A stretch of DNA of 64,000 nucleotides from Arcticibacter pallidicorallinus (GTDB taxonomy: Bacteria; Bacteroidota; Bacteroidia; Sphingobacteriales; Sphingobacteriaceae). The notes beneath the pieces were generated by a model, which worked only from the letters and a program-made list of their open reading frames with translations, was not told the DNA's origin and searched no databases. This document shows, piece by piece, positions 9,368 to 19,368 of this stretch; the first letter of the stretch is position 1; every line of letters begins with the position of its first letter. Location of the stretch: contig NZ_PVTH01000005.1 of the NCBI RefSeq assembly GCF_003002875.1, forward strand, positions 124,001 through 188,000, written 5' to 3'. Made by a program: the position numbers and the translations under genes.

Positions 9368-9399
9368 GTGTTCGTTGAGCAGATACTTCCTTAATTTTG
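9365..9399 (+). promoter_or_regulatory. Bacteroidota promoter for the WG-repeat gene
   Basis: TTTG at 9365-9368 and TAATTTTG at 9392-9399 match the -33 and -7 boxes with a 23-base spacer. The -33 box overlaps the T-tract of the preceding terminator. The expected transcription start near 9405 argues for translation from the ATG at 9412 or 9424 and against the in-frame TTG at 9397, which lies inside the -7 box. Confidence 0.5.
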
Positions 9400-9423
9400 C
9401 TATTTTCGGGTATGACATACCCT

Positions 9424-10707
9424 ATGAAGTCAATTTTTAAATATTCTGCGGGAGCGCTACTCGCCTTATCTTTGATTCAAAACGGGCCTGCCTTTTCCCA
9501 GAAAAAAGTTGAAGGCTATATTATCGAGAACGGAAAACTGGTCAGCCAATTTATAGGTGATAAGTTTACGTTAGCTAGAAATAATGGCTATGCGATCTAT
9601 AACCTGTCCGGAGATCTGCTTGTAAGTGGAATCAAAACACCATCATCACTCCTTGCCTCAGCCCCATTGGATATTAGTCATAGTGCCTATTTTGAAAAGG
9701 CGGCTCTTGGCTCTATATTAAAAGACCTGAGTGGCAAACCCTTGAATGCCACAACATACAGTAAAACACTTCCTTTCATCACAGATAATACTCCGGTTCT
9801 TGTCGCTTCGACGGTGACGGATAAAAAGATCGTTTATATCGATACGCTTGGAAAAGAGATCATCTCCGTTAGCCGGGAAAATTACTTTAAAGCACTAGGC
9901 ATCGATATTAAAGCGAACTTCTCTGTTACCGATCACTTCATTGCTAAGACGATGTTTTTCGCTGCGAAAGATTTCAAACCGTTTAGCGATGGTCTTACAC
10001 CTATATTTAATCCGGTAAGTAAGCGATATGGATATGTGAACACAGGTTTTACGCTAGCCATTCCTGCGTCTTATACCGAAGCCGAGGTATTCTCGGATGG
10101 ACTGGCAGCGGTTATGGACGAGAACAAAAACTGGGGGTACATCAATAAATCGGGAGAGTTAATAGTTCCATATTCCTACTCAAAGAAGCCAGGTCGGTTC
10201 AACTCTGGATTAGCAAGGGTTAGCACCAAAACAGGTAAATATGGTTATATCAACCAATCAAATGAGATTATAATAGAACCCGCCTACACTTACGGCACCG
10301 TTTTCTACAAAGGTTTTGCGCTCGTGAGAGAAACATATAATTCTCCGGTATTGTTACTAGATATCAAAGGCACGATTGTCGCCTCCTTTGATCCGGATTA
10401 TTCTTTTATTGATTCTTCAGCTTCCAGCAATTATTCCAGCGAGGATAACCCCTTCTTCGTTCCCGAAACATTGGTTCAGCTAGTGGATTATGGAAAAGCA
10501 ATCTTCAAAGGTACCAGTGGTTTTTCTCTAGTTGACAAAACAGGAAAGGAAATCTTGACGGGTGATTACAAGCTCCTCAAGGATTATCATAACGGAAAGA
10601 TGCTGGCCCACTGGTCCAAGTTTATCGACGGTAAAACACAACACCGCTACGGAATAATAGACGAACAGGGAAACTTTCTAATTGAGTTCACCGAATCCGC
10701 TTTTTAG
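9424..10707 (+). CDS. exported WG-repeat protein
   Basis: Begins with a signal peptide (MKSIFKYSAGALLALSLIQ, cleavage likely after PAFSQ). The mature part carries WG repeats: YGYVNTGFTLAIPASY, WGYINKSGELIVPYSY and YGYINQSNEIIIEPAY follow one another around residues 200-290 (counted from 9424), with further degenerate units on both sides, ending in YGIIDEQGNFLIEF. WG repeats form a beta-rich surface fold of unknown function, often exported in Bacteroidota. Start 9424 was chosen because of the signal peptide and promoter position; ATG 9412 would add four residues. Stops 18 bases from the convergent reductase gene. Confidence 0.8.
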   Translation: MKSIFKYSAGALLALSLIQNGPAFSQKKVEGYIIENGKLVSQFIGDKFTLARNNGYAIYNLSGDLLVSGIKTPSSLLASAPLDISHSAYFEKAALGSILKDLSGKPLNATTYSKTLPFITDNTPVLVASTVTDKKIVYIDTLGKEIISVSRENYFKALGIDIKANFSVTDHFIAKTMFFAAKDFKPFSDGLTPIFNPVSKRYGYVNTGFTLAIPASYTEAEVFSDGLAAVMDENKNWGYINKSGELIVPYSYSKKPGRFNSGLARVSTKTGKYGYINQSNEIIIEPAYTYGTVFYKGFALVRETYNSPVLLLDIKGTIVASFDPDYSFIDSSASSNYSSEDNPFFVPETLVQLVDYGKAIFKGTSGFSLVDKTGKEILTGDYKLLKDYHNGKMLAHWSKFIDGKTQHRYGIIDEQGNFLIEFTESAF

Positions 10708-10725
10708 GCCGTACCCGGTCCTGAA

Positions 10726-11721
10726 CTAAATTTTGACGACCATTTTCCCGTTGTTTTTCCCATCGAATAAGCCGATGAAGGCCTGGGGGATTTGATCAAA
10801 GCCATTTACAATGGTTTCTGTATACGTTAGCTTTCCCTCTTGTAACCACTGGGTCAGTTGCTTAATGCCTTCAGGGAATTTGGCGCCATAGTTTGAAACG
10901 ATAAATCCTTGCATTAACACACTGTTCTTGACCAGTATGGGTTGAAGCCTGGGTCCCTGCGAAACCACGGTATCATTATAGGTGGAAATAGCACCGCACA
11001 CTGGTACCCGTCCGAAATTATTGATATTTGCCAGAACCCCGTCAGACACCTCGCCCCCCACGTTATCAAAATAAACATCCACACCATCAGGAGCAGCATC
11101 AGCAATTGCCTTCGTCATATCCTGGGTAGTTTTATAATTAATACCAGCATCAAAGCCAAACTTTGATTTAAGCTGTTCAATTTTTTCGTCACTTCCTGCG
11201 ATACCAATGACCTTGCATCCCATTATCTTACCTATCTGACCAACCACACTGCCCACAGCACCGGCTGCACCGGAAACAACCAGGGTCTCGCCCTCTTTAG
11301 GCCGCCCGATCTCCGTCAGGCCAAAATATGCAGTCAGTCCTGTCATTCCTAAGATACCCAGATATGCAGACAAATCAGCCGCTTCCGCATCAACCCTGTT
11401 CAGTCCCCTTCCATCAGAGAGCTGATACTCCTTCCAATCCAGCAGTCCGGTTACGAAATCTCCCTTATTGAAACTGCTATTCCCGGAGTCCAGAACTTCA
11501 GCTACTACAGCAGATTGAACCGGCTTATTGAGTTCAAAAGGAGGTACGTAAGACTTCGCGTCTGTCATCCTTCCCCGCAAATAAGGGTCAACAGAAACAT
11601 AACGAGTTTTCAGGAGAACCTGACCTTCGGAAACGACAGGCGTCTCTTCTTCTACAAATTTGAAGTCTTCCAAAGTTGGTTTCCCTTCGGGGCGTTTGTT
11701 TAGCAGAATTACTTTGTTCAT
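10726..11721 (-). CDS. NADP-dependent MDR-family alkenal/one oxidoreductase
   Basis: Zinc-free medium-chain reductase of the leukotriene B4 dehydrogenase/curcumin reductase group, 331 residues. The N-terminal signature RYVSVDPYLRGRM and the Rossmann motif VSGAAGAVGSVVGQIGK (around residue 148) are diagnostic; GCKVIGIAGS follows as the NADPH-binding strand. These enzymes reduce the double bond of alpha,beta-unsaturated aldehydes and ketones. It faces the WG-repeat gene convergently and no operon partner is evident. Confidence 0.88.
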   Translation of the reverse strand: MNKVILLNKRPEGKPTLEDFKFVEEETPVVSEGQVLLKTRYVSVDPYLRGRMTDAKSYVPPFELNKPVQSAVVAEVLDSGNSSFNKGDFVTGLLDWKEYQLSDGRGLNRVDAEAADLSAYLGILGMTGLTAYFGLTEIGRPKEGETLVVSGAAGAVGSVVGQIGKIMGCKVIGIAGSDEKIEQLKSKFGFDAGINYKTTQDMTKAIADAAPDGVDVYFDNVGGEVSDGVLANINNFGRVPVCGAISTYNDTVVSQGPRLQPILVKNSVLMQGFIVSNYGAKFPEGIKQLTQWLQEGKLTYTETIVNGFDQIPQAFIGLFDGKNNGKMVVKI

Positions 11722-11778
11722 GCGGGTCTAACAATATAAGGCGCCGCTAAGTTTGACTCTAATTCAATTATCCGCTCG

Positions 11779-13224
11779 TTACCAGCCCTTTCTGTACTCA
11801 CGCTTTACAAACTGGTTAACCTCCTCAAAATTGGTAATACGCATATTCTCATTGTCCCATAACATTTTGAGGCTCTTGCCCGGAGAAACAAAACCACCAT
11901 TTACTCCTGGCCTCCTGATATCATGCCCTCTAATGGCCAGATTAGCCATCAGCAAGGCCTCAGTGAGCGGACCGGATTCCTCAAACGGAGCGCTCAACTC
12001 GGCATTGCCGTATCCTGCGATACAAGCCTCCACCCATTGAGCATAGTGACCTTCAGCCTGCCCCGGAATACGTTTATATTGTTGTTTAACGCTTACCTCC
12101 GCAGTGCGCGAGCTTGGTAGTAATTTTGCGTCTGCGCCATAGGTACTGGCTATCATTTTACCTTTGGTACCTATGAATAGGGTGCCATTGCCACCATCGC
12201 CAAAGATCTCGTTAGCCCCCAGTTCATCGGGTCGCACTGGCTGAATTCCTCCGTCCATCCAATGTAATGTCACATCTCCCCTGGTTTTATCCGTCTTTGG
12301 AAAAGTAAGGATTACATGACTCGATGGCGGGCAACTTTCGGGAAAATAACCCTGCTTAAACTCGTCAACGTAAACTGTCCCCACGCTTGCCTGTACATCC
12401 CTGGCGTATTTCAAGCCAAGCACCTTGAAAGGAGCGTGAACAAGGTGACAACCCATGTCACCTAATGCGCCCGTTCCGTAATCCCACCAGCCACGCCAGT
12501 TAAAGGGGACGAGCTTGTCAACGAAGTCTTTGTACGGAGCTGTACCCAGCCACAAATCCCAGTTCAGATCTTTGGGCACGCTAGCCTTCGTGGAAGGCCA
12601 GGGTATCCCCTGAGGCCATACCGGACGATCTGTCCAGCAATATACGGTATGAACGTCGCCGATAACCCCTGCATCATACCATTCCATTAACTGACGCACC
12701 CCATCGTTGGAAGCCCCCTGATTGCCCATTTGAGTAACCACTTTGTATTTCTTTGCTGCTTCTGTGAGCACGCGTGCTTCGTATATGTCGTGGGTAAGCG
12801 GCTTCTGCACAAACACATGCTTGCCCAGTTGCATAGCTGCCAGTGTAGTGATGGCGTGATTATGATCCGGTGTCGAAATAGATACCGCGTCAATTCTTTT
12901 AGATTCTTTATCCAGAAGCTCGCGCCAGTCCTCATAGTATTTTGCTTTCGGGAAAGCGTTCACACTGGCAGCAGCGCGTCCTCTGTCAACATCACAAAGA
13001 AACGCGATATCCGCCTTCCCTGTCGCCGCGAAAGAAGCAATATCGCTTTGCCCTTTGCCACCCACTCCTACGGCAGCAATCTGGAGACGATCACTGGGAG
13101 CAACATATCCCTTTCCGCCCAGAACAAAACGCGGAACAATAAAGAAGCCGGTCGCTGCCAGTACACTGTTCTTAACAAAGTTTCTTCTCGAAACGTCAGT
13201 AGGTGCATCTGTTATCTGTGACAT
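11779..13224 (-). CDS. Tat-exported Gfo/Idh/MocA family oxidoreductase
   Basis: A 481-residue NAD(P)-dependent sugar or inositol dehydrogenase-like protein. The N-terminus has a twin-arginine signal (SRRNFVKNSVLAATGFF), so it should be folded with cofactor in the cytoplasm and moved to the periplasm. After it come the Rossmann strand LQIAAVGVGGKGQSD, the EKP-type motif VFVQKPLTHD (here Q-K-P, with the catalytic Lys) and the Trp-rich segment FNWRGWWDYGTGALGDMGCH with the conserved His. Bacteroidota use such proteins in polysaccharide and cyclitol breakdown, compatible with the neighbouring GH43 gene. The two are separated by a terminator, so they are not simply one transcript. Confidence 0.88.
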   Translation of the reverse strand: MSQITDAPTDVSRRNFVKNSVLAATGFFIVPRFVLGGKGYVAPSDRLQIAAVGVGGKGQSDIASFAATGKADIAFLCDVDRGRAAASVNAFPKAKYYEDWRELLDKESKRIDAVSISTPDHNHAITTLAAMQLGKHVFVQKPLTHDIYEARVLTEAAKKYKVVTQMGNQGASNDGVRQLMEWYDAGVIGDVHTVYCWTDRPVWPQGIPWPSTKASVPKDLNWDLWLGTAPYKDFVDKLVPFNWRGWWDYGTGALGDMGCHLVHAPFKVLGLKYARDVQASVGTVYVDEFKQGYFPESCPPSSHVILTFPKTDKTRGDVTLHWMDGGIQPVRPDELGANEIFGDGGNGTLFIGTKGKMIASTYGADAKLLPSSRTAEVSVKQQYKRIPGQAEGHYAQWVEACIAGYGNAELSAPFEESGPLTEALLMANLAIRGHDIRRPGVNGGFVSPGKSLKMLWDNENMRITNFEEVNQFVKREYRKGW

Positions 13225-13311
13225 GGTATAACTGGTTATGAATCAATAACAAGTTAGCAAATTGAAGGGATATAACCATATACATTAAATGGCCAATGCC
13301 CCCCAAAATAA

Positions 13312-13344
13312 AAACGTCTTCGCATGTAGCATGCGAAGACGTTT
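13312..13344 (-). terminator. terminator after the GH43 gene
   Basis: A perfect 15-bp stem (AAACGTCTTCGCATG and its complement) with a three-base loop lies 24 bases after the GH43 stop. On the minus strand it is followed by TTTTTATTTT. Confidence 0.9.
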
Positions 13345-13368
13345 CCTATTCATAATTAGCTGAAGTGA

Positions 13369-15456
13369 TTATTTACTTAACAGAACATGATAATTCTTTA
13401 CCATTCCGTTATAATCAAAACTCACTGTTGCTGTTCCAGATGCAGATTCCGCTTGTTTGATCGTCACCTTGACGTTTTTATTATTCGAAGAGGCGCTGAC
13501 CTTAGGAACTCCCGTTTCAGAAGAAGGAACTTTATAGCTTGTTTGGTAAACATCATAACCAACAAGACCATTTTCGTTCGTAGAGCGAACCGGGGTAGCA
13601 GGAATTTCAACTGCCTTTCCATTTACAGCAATTTTTATCTCCGGTACAATCGGACGAACAATCTGCTTGTTCTTCGACGAGAAGCCGAGGCCGATCAGAT
13701 CAAAAAGCTCTTCAGAATTACCACCTTCGCCAACAAGGAAGATCGCATGTTTTTTATCGAGGTTGTCGACAAACTTCGAAACATCAACCGCAAACTGAGT
13801 AGTCTCCTGCTTTGCGTTTGCAGGTACAGTTACTTCACCGATCTTCTTGCCTTTCCATGCAGCATTATCCCAAGGACCGTCTAACCATATAGCCACTTTG
13901 AAAGACGATGTTGTCTTAGGGGTAATGAAGAGATTAAACTTCGTTTGATTTCCAGCCTTTGTTCCCTGGAATGCCTTTAATCCAAGTTGATCCTTGGCAA
14001 GACCACCGAAACCAAAATACTTGTATCCGATAATATGCCCGTTCTTTACCTTTGTAATCGGCATGTGGTTGTCCCAGATATCCCATGAATCCTGCTGAAT
14101 ACTAACATCCGAAAGGTAGCTGGCGTATCCCGCAGAGTAATACTGGTAAGGATCCAGACCATATACATGGAAACCCTCTGAAGTTACTTCAGCACCCTTG
14201 TACTCTAAACCTTTGCTGTCTTTTGCTGTCCAGATTTTATTATCCGCATACGGATCAAATGCACGGATGGAAACAGATCCTCCTTCAGCTACCGGCTTCT
14301 CATCCCATTTAATAGTTACCGGAGCAACTACTGCCTGACGAGCAAATCCAAAGTTTCTAGGTGGCCGGTGGTAGAACACATACCATTGTCCGTTAATCAG
14401 TTCCAAACTACCATGAGTATTATGTCCGCCATTGGTAGTCTCCAACGCAGTACCATCCTGATTCAGTACAGGAGCACGGGAATCAACCAGGACACCGCCA
14501 CTCTTCCATGGCCCCAGAGGAGAATCCCCTATCGCATAGCGCAATGTAGAGTTAGAACTGCTTACACCATACTCAGGTCCAGAATAACCGCTATAAACGC
14601 TTAAGTATTTGTTGCCCACTTTACGAATCGAGGAAGCCTCGAAAAAGTTAAATGAACCCAGATCCTCTTCCTTATAAATGTTAGGATACTCGGTACCCTT
14701 AGGATCGCGAATTACGCCATATCTGTGGCTGGCAGGTAGAAGGTAATTGATAATTTTCTTACCCGGTCTAAGAGAATATAAGGTATTTTGATCTAGTTCA
14801 GCTGCCATAGATCTTTGGAAACCCCAAAAACCGTAAGCACGGAAGCCAATCTCAAAATCAGGATCCTTAGGATCGGTTATATATTCGATGTAGACCGCCG
14901 GATCGAATCCCAGGATACTCCCAGGAACAGTGCGTTTTCCATCTGCTGTTAAATTCACAGGAGTGAAGGGTCCGTCAGGACGACTTCCTTTGGCCACCAT
15001 AGCCTCACGGTTCGGACCGCGACTATGCGGGAACAGGTAGTATTCTTTCTTACCATCTTTTCTTTTCACTTCTACCAGATCAGGAGCGTACATAACATCC
15101 CACTGTCCGTCAATTTCATATGTGAAAATAGCTCCCTCATCACGCCAGCTGGATAAATCTTCCACTGGTGCCGACCACATTCTAATATCCGGACCGCAAT
15201 AGCTCGTAAGCCTTAGATCATGAGAGCCTATAATGTAAGCACGGTATTTCCCAGGCCTGTCGGGATCCTCAAATACACGAGGTTCGCCATCAGGTAAATG
15301 TTCCCATAAAGGCAGATAAGGATTACCGGCTCCCTTATGAACAAACTTTTTTTGCGTTTTATTAACTCCTTGCATACTGTTTTGTGCCTTAACACCTGAG
15401 GCAATAAAAACAAATACCATAATAAAAAAGAATATTGAAGACGTTCGCTTCAACAT
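13369..15456 (-). CDS. exported glycoside hydrolase family 43 protein
   Basis: Signal peptide MLKRTSSIFFFIMVFVFIAS ending near VKAQ, then a five-bladed propeller catalytic domain. GH43 elements in order: FEDPDRPGKYRAYIIGSHD (base Asp region), WDVMYAPDLVEV, GFDPAVYIE (pKa-modulating Asp), FFEASSIRKVGNKYLSVYSG (acid Glu) and GGHNTHGSLELINGQWYVFYHR. About 280 further residues form beta-sandwich modules. Family members cleave arabinose or xylose side chains; the nearby pectinesterase suggests pectic arabinan or rhamnogalacturonan, which is inference. Start at 15456 gives a clean signal peptide; an in-frame ATG at 15474 lies in a leader shared with the pectinesterase gene and would add MRGSES. Confidence 0.85.
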   Translation of the reverse strand: MLKRTSSIFFFIMVFVFIASGVKAQNSMQGVNKTQKKFVHKGAGNPYLPLWEHLPDGEPRVFEDPDRPGKYRAYIIGSHDLRLTSYCGPDIRMWSAPVEDLSSWRDEGAIFTYEIDGQWDVMYAPDLVEVKRKDGKKEYYLFPHSRGPNREAMVAKGSRPDGPFTPVNLTADGKRTVPGSILGFDPAVYIEYITDPKDPDFEIGFRAYGFWGFQRSMAAELDQNTLYSLRPGKKIINYLLPASHRYGVIRDPKGTEYPNIYKEEDLGSFNFFEASSIRKVGNKYLSVYSGYSGPEYGVSSSNSTLRYAIGDSPLGPWKSGGVLVDSRAPVLNQDGTALETTNGGHNTHGSLELINGQWYVFYHRPPRNFGFARQAVVAPVTIKWDEKPVAEGGSVSIRAFDPYADNKIWTAKDSKGLEYKGAEVTSEGFHVYGLDPYQYYSAGYASYLSDVSIQQDSWDIWDNHMPITKVKNGHIIGYKYFGFGGLAKDQLGLKAFQGTKAGNQTKFNLFITPKTTSSFKVAIWLDGPWDNAAWKGKKIGEVTVPANAKQETTQFAVDVSKFVDNLDKKHAIFLVGEGGNSEELFDLIGLGFSSKNKQIVRPIVPEIKIAVNGKAVEIPATPVRSTNENGLVGYDVYQTSYKVPSSETGVPKVSASSNNKNVKVTIKQAESASGTATVSFDYNGMVKNYHVLLSK

Positions 15457-15470
15457 AGATTCAGATCCCC

Positions 15471-15586
15471 TCATAAATGTTTTAGTTCTGTTGGTTGGCT
15501 TTACTTAATTGTAACACTTTACAATTTTAAAGCTGTTCTGAGGGAAAAAACAGCATTAATCGCTAAAAATATAGAAGTTTTGTTTA
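15471..15586 (-). promoter_or_regulatory. GH43 promoter/leader, copy A of a shared leader
   Basis: About 116 bp upstream of the GH43 gene align almost end to end with 23148-23266 upstream of the pectinesterase gene. The best conserved block (15553-15586) reads on the minus strand AAACAAAACTTCTATATTTT followed by TAGCGATTAATG, and probably holds the promoter. Downstream in the leader, 15507-15526 is a perfect inverted repeat AATTGTAA-CACT-TTACAATT. Both copies end in CATTTATGAGGG. Confidence 0.6.
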
Positions 15587-15603
15587 AGTAGGCCACGGTC
15601 CAC

Positions 15604-17568
15604 TTACCTTTCTATGGGTAACGTAAACCAAAAGAGACTTCCCTCTCCCGGTACACTGATTACTCCGATCTCGCCGCCATGCCGTTCAATGATCTCCTTA
15701 CAGATATAAAGCCCAATACCAAAACCGGAAATCGATTTCCGGTCCTGCCCCTCAACCCTGTAAAAGCGATCAAAAAGCTTCCCCTGATCCTCCTGGTTAA
15801 TTCCTATACCGTCATCCTTAACGCTGACATACGCAAAACCATTTTTTGATTCACAGGCAATCCGAATGCTAGTATTCGGTGGAGAGTATTTGATCGCGTT
15901 ACTGATAAAGTTGCTTATCACCTGCTCGATCTTATCCCGGTCGATGTTCACCCAGGTTTCCGTTACCGGCGCAAAAACGACCGTATGCGTACTGGCCTCA
16001 GGCACTATATTGCTTTCGACATCTTTCAAAAGTGCGGATAGGTCAACGCTTTTCTTATCGATGTAAATTTTACCAGCCTCTAATCGCGATACATTCAAAA
16101 ATCCATTAATAAGTGCTTTCATTTTCCCGAGCTGCCTGAAGGCTCGATCAAGCATCCCGGCAGTAGTTAAATCGCCGTTATCAGAAAGTTTTCTCTGCGA
16201 TACCTGCACATAACTAATTGTAGAGGTAAGCGGGGTCTTCAACTCATGGCTCACCATCGATATAAATTCATTCTTCCGTTGCTCATTTTGCTTACGCTCC
16301 GTTATATCAATAGAGGAGCCAATATAACCCGTGAAAGAACCATCAGGCTCGAAACGCGGTGATCCTGATGTAAGCAGCCATCTGTATTCCCCATTTTTAC
16401 TTAACATCCGATACTCTCCGGTGTAGGGGACCCGTTTTTCAAGCGAGTCCATATAGAGCTTCAAACAGGCATCCTTATCTTCAGGGTGAACAAGGGCACA
16501 CCAGCCAAAACCCAGGAGTTCGTCAGTATCTATGCCAGTGAGTGCAGACCAAGCCTTGTTGAAATAATTAATTTCACCTGTTTCACTTGCGAGGGCTATT
16601 AGAATGCCCGATCCTTCAGCCATATTTCGGAAGCGCGCTTCGCTCTCAATAATCGCAGCCTCAGCTTTTCGGATTTCGGTAATATCACGAGTCGTACCTG
16701 AAACAGCCACGATTTCCCCTACCTCATCTAGAACAGGTGCCAAAATATAATCGTAAACACGTTTACCCAGTACGGCATGAGGAAATGAAACTTCACCTCT
16801 CACCCGTTCTTTGCTGGCTACAACCTGGTCAATTTCCCGCTCATGCATCGCTGCATGCCACTCTTCATAGCCGTTCTCGCGCAGACCTTTGCCAATGGCT
16901 TCCTCCGAAGATTTTCCCCACATCTCCAATAAAGCCCGGTTTGCATAGGTGAATTTATACTGCAGATCAAACATATACATCAAATCCGGAGTACCGGATG
17001 TGATATTATCGTATAACTGCTTTTGCTTTTCCAGAAGAGGAAGCTGTTGCTCCGTTTCCTTAAGCTGCTGGTTACGCTTCGTAGTTTCCGTACACACCAC
17101 TAAGATGCCCTCGGGGGTCCCGTCCTCTCCACGAATGGGGTTGTAAGAAAAAGTCCAGTAAACATCGTCCAAAACACCCTTGCGATAAATGGGAAGGAAT
17201 TGATCCTCACGAAAGACAGCATCACCCGTCTTCAATACGTCCTCAATCAGAGGACTGATCACTGGCCATATCTCTTGCCAGCACTCCTCACCTTTCTGGC
17301 CCAGAGCTTTGGGGTGTTTACTTTTTTCGTCGGTACCGAGAATCTTCAGATAAGCATCATTGTAGAACTGTATTTTTTCTTTCCCCCACCAGATAAACAT
17401 GGGAAAACCAGAGTCCAACAACAAATTAACAGCGGTACGTAACTGTAATGGCCAGTCTGTTATCGGACCCACTGAAGTTGCAGACCAATCGAACGCACGG
17501 GTTCTGTCTGCCATTTCTCCCCTGGCAAATATGATATCAAGTACGTCTAATCCAGCTCGCATATACAT
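15604..17568 (-). CDS. multi-PAS sensor histidine kinase
   Basis: Soluble sensor kinase without a convincing membrane anchor. From the chosen start: a degenerate N-terminal PAS-like region beginning with FDWSATSVGPITDWPLQLR, a second PAS (LMYMFDLQYKFTYANRALLE), a third PAS/PAC pair (INYFNKAWSALTGIDTDELL), the HisKA box with phosphorylated His in FISMVSHELKTPLTS, and the HATPase domain with NAIKYSPP, DDGIGI and FGIGLYI. Start at 17568 was chosen because homologues have the FARGEM...DWS region near the N-terminus; an upstream in-frame start at 17679 would add 37 residues of unlikely composition and nearly touch the divergent ABC-F start. No response regulator is adjacent, so the partner is unknown. 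Confidence 0.85.
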   Translation of the reverse strand: MYMRAGLDVLDIIFARGEMADRTRAFDWSATSVGPITDWPLQLRTAVNLLLDSGFPMFIWWGKEKIQFYNDAYLKILGTDEKSKHPKALGQKGEECWQEIWPVISPLIEDVLKTGDAVFREDQFLPIYRKGVLDDVYWTFSYNPIRGEDGTPEGILVVCTETTKRNQQLKETEQQLPLLEKQKQLYDNITSGTPDLMYMFDLQYKFTYANRALLEMWGKSSEEAIGKGLRENGYEEWHAAMHEREIDQVVASKERVRGEVSFPHAVLGKRVYDYILAPVLDEVGEIVAVSGTTRDITEIRKAEAAIIESEARFRNMAEGSGILIALASETGEINYFNKAWSALTGIDTDELLGFGWCALVHPEDKDACLKLYMDSLEKRVPYTGEYRMLSKNGEYRWLLTSGSPRFEPDGSFTGYIGSSIDITERKQNEQRKNEFISMVSHELKTPLTSTISYVQVSQRKLSDNGDLTTAGMLDRAFRQLGKMKALINGFLNVSRLEAGKIYIDKKSVDLSALLKDVESNIVPEASTHTVVFAPVTETWVNIDRDKIEQVISNFISNAIKYSPPNTSIRIACESKNGFAYVSVKDDGIGINQEDQGKLFDRFYRVEGQDRKSISGFGIGLYICKEIIERHGGEIGVISVPGEGSLFWFTLPIER

Positions 17569-17682
17569 CAATAGCAACCAAATCAAAAAGCTAATTGTTT
17601 GCTCTGTGGCGCTAAATCTTGGATTTGGTCCGCACAAACAAATTCCACTATCTTTGCCACTCATTTTTAATTTCCTCACTTC

Positions 17683-19317
17683 GTGATTAATGTAAATAAC
17701 ATCTCCGTTTCCTTTGGCGGAACCACCCTGTTTAGTGACGTAACTTTTTCTATCAACGAAAACGATAAAATAGCCCTGATGGGCAAGAATGGTGCAGGCA
17801 AGTCTACCATATTAAAGATCATTGCCGGTGCTTCCAAACCTACTACAGGTAACGTAACCGGACCAAAGGATGCAGTAATTGCTTATCTCCCTCAGCACTT
17901 GCTTACCCAGGATAATGTTACCGTTTTTGAAGAAGCCTCAAAAGCCTTTCATGAAGTGCATCAGATGCAAACAGAGCTGGACGAGCTGAATGAACAACTC
18001 ACCATAAGAACCGACTACGAAAGCGACGATTACATGAAGCTGATTGAGCGCGTCTCGGAGCTGAGTGAAAAGTTTTATTCAGTAGAAGAAGTCAATTACG
18101 ATGCTGAAATAGAAAAGGTACTAAAAGGCTTAGGCTTTCAACGCAAAGACTTTACCCGTCAGACTTCAGAGTTCTCCGGAGGGTGGCGCATGAGGATTGA
18201 ATTAGCGAAGATTCTTTTGAAGAAGCCAGACCTGATCTTGCTCGATGAGCCTACCAACCATATGGATATCGAAAGTATTCAATGGCTGGAAGAGTTCCTG
18301 ATCAATTCAGCCAAAGCGGTGATGGTCATTTCCCATGACCGTACTTTTGTCGATAACATCACGAATCGCACCATCGAGGTTACCATGGGCCGGATATACG
18401 ACTATAAAGCGAAATATAGTCACTACCTGCAGCTGCGTGCTGATCGTCGCGTGCATCAGTTAAAAGCTTACGAAGAACAACAGCGCTTCATTGCCGACAA
18501 CCAGGAATTTATAGACCGCTTCCGAGGAACATACTCCAAAACCCTTCAAGTGCAGTCACGGGTTAAAATGCTCGAAAAACTTGAGGTCATCGAGATTGAT
18601 GAAGTAGATACATCGGCATTACGTCTAAAATTCCCGCCATCGCCGCGCTCAGGTCAGTACCCGGTTATTGTAGACGAACTCACCAAAGCGTACGGTGATC
18701 ACGTCGTATTCGAAAAGGCCTCCTTGACGATTGAACGAGGAGAGAAAGTAGCCTTCGTAGGTAAAAATGGTGAAGGAAAATCCACAATGATCAAAGCCAT
18801 AATGAATGAGATTGACTTCGAGGGGAATCTAAAAGTCGGCCATAATGCCAAGATCGGTTATTTCGCTCAGAACCAGGCCGCACTGCTGGATGAAAGCCTA
18901 ACCGTGTTTGAAACAATTGATCAAATTCCACTAAGCGACGGAACGATCAAAATCAAAGACCTTTTAGGTGCCTTTATGTTTAGCGGCGACGATACCACCA
19001 AAAAAGTCAAAGTACTTTCCGGCGGTGAGAAAACCCGCTTAGCCATGATCAAACTCTTATTAGAGCCCGTAAATGTCCTGATCCTCGATGAGCCAACGAA
19101 TCATTTGGATATGAAGACTAAAGACATCATCAAAGACGCCTTGAAAGATTTCGATGGTACGTTGATTCTTGTATCTCACGACAGGGATTTCTTAGACGGA
19201 TTGGCGCAGAAGGTATTTGAATTTGGAAATAAACGTGTACGCGAGCACTTTGAGGATATCAAGGGCTTCCTGGCGTACAAGAAGATGAACAGCTTGAAGG
19301 AGATTGAACAGAGTTAA
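17683..19317 (+). CDS. ABC-F family ATPase
   Basis: Two ABC cassettes in one soluble 544-residue chain with no membrane segments, typical of ABC-F translation factors or antibiotic-resistance-type ribosome protectors. First cassette: Walker A GKNGAGKST, signature SGGWRMR, Walker B LILLDEPTNHMD. Second: GKNGEGKST, LSGGEKTR, LILDEPTNHLD. The linker (RADRRVHQLKAYEEQQ onward, about residue 262) is the P-site tRNA-interaction motif region. Translation begins at GTG (17683), since MINVNNISVSFGG is the expected start of the first strand and no ATG lies nearby. It acts on the ribosome; the subgroup is not certain. Confidence 0.92.
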   Translation: MINVNNISVSFGGTTLFSDVTFSINENDKIALMGKNGAGKSTILKIIAGASKPTTGNVTGPKDAVIAYLPQHLLTQDNVTVFEEASKAFHEVHQMQTELDELNEQLTIRTDYESDDYMKLIERVSELSEKFYSVEEVNYDAEIEKVLKGLGFQRKDFTRQTSEFSGGWRMRIELAKILLKKPDLILLDEPTNHMDIESIQWLEEFLINSAKAVMVISHDRTFVDNITNRTIEVTMGRIYDYKAKYSHYLQLRADRRVHQLKAYEEQQRFIADNQEFIDRFRGTYSKTLQVQSRVKMLEKLEVIEIDEVDTSALRLKFPPSPRSGQYPVIVDELTKAYGDHVVFEKASLTIERGEKVAFVGKNGEGKSTMIKAIMNEIDFEGNLKVGHNAKIGYFAQNQAALLDESLTVFETIDQIPLSDGTIKIKDLLGAFMFSGDDTTKKVKVLSGGEKTRLAMIKLLLEPVNVLILDEPTNHLDMKTKDIIKDALKDFDGTLILVSHDRDFLDGLAQKVFEFGNKRVREHFEDIKGFLAYKKMNSLKEIEQS

Positions 19318-19368
19318 TAGCATTAAAAGTTGATCAATCCACCAGTTTGTTGATAATTACTTATCACT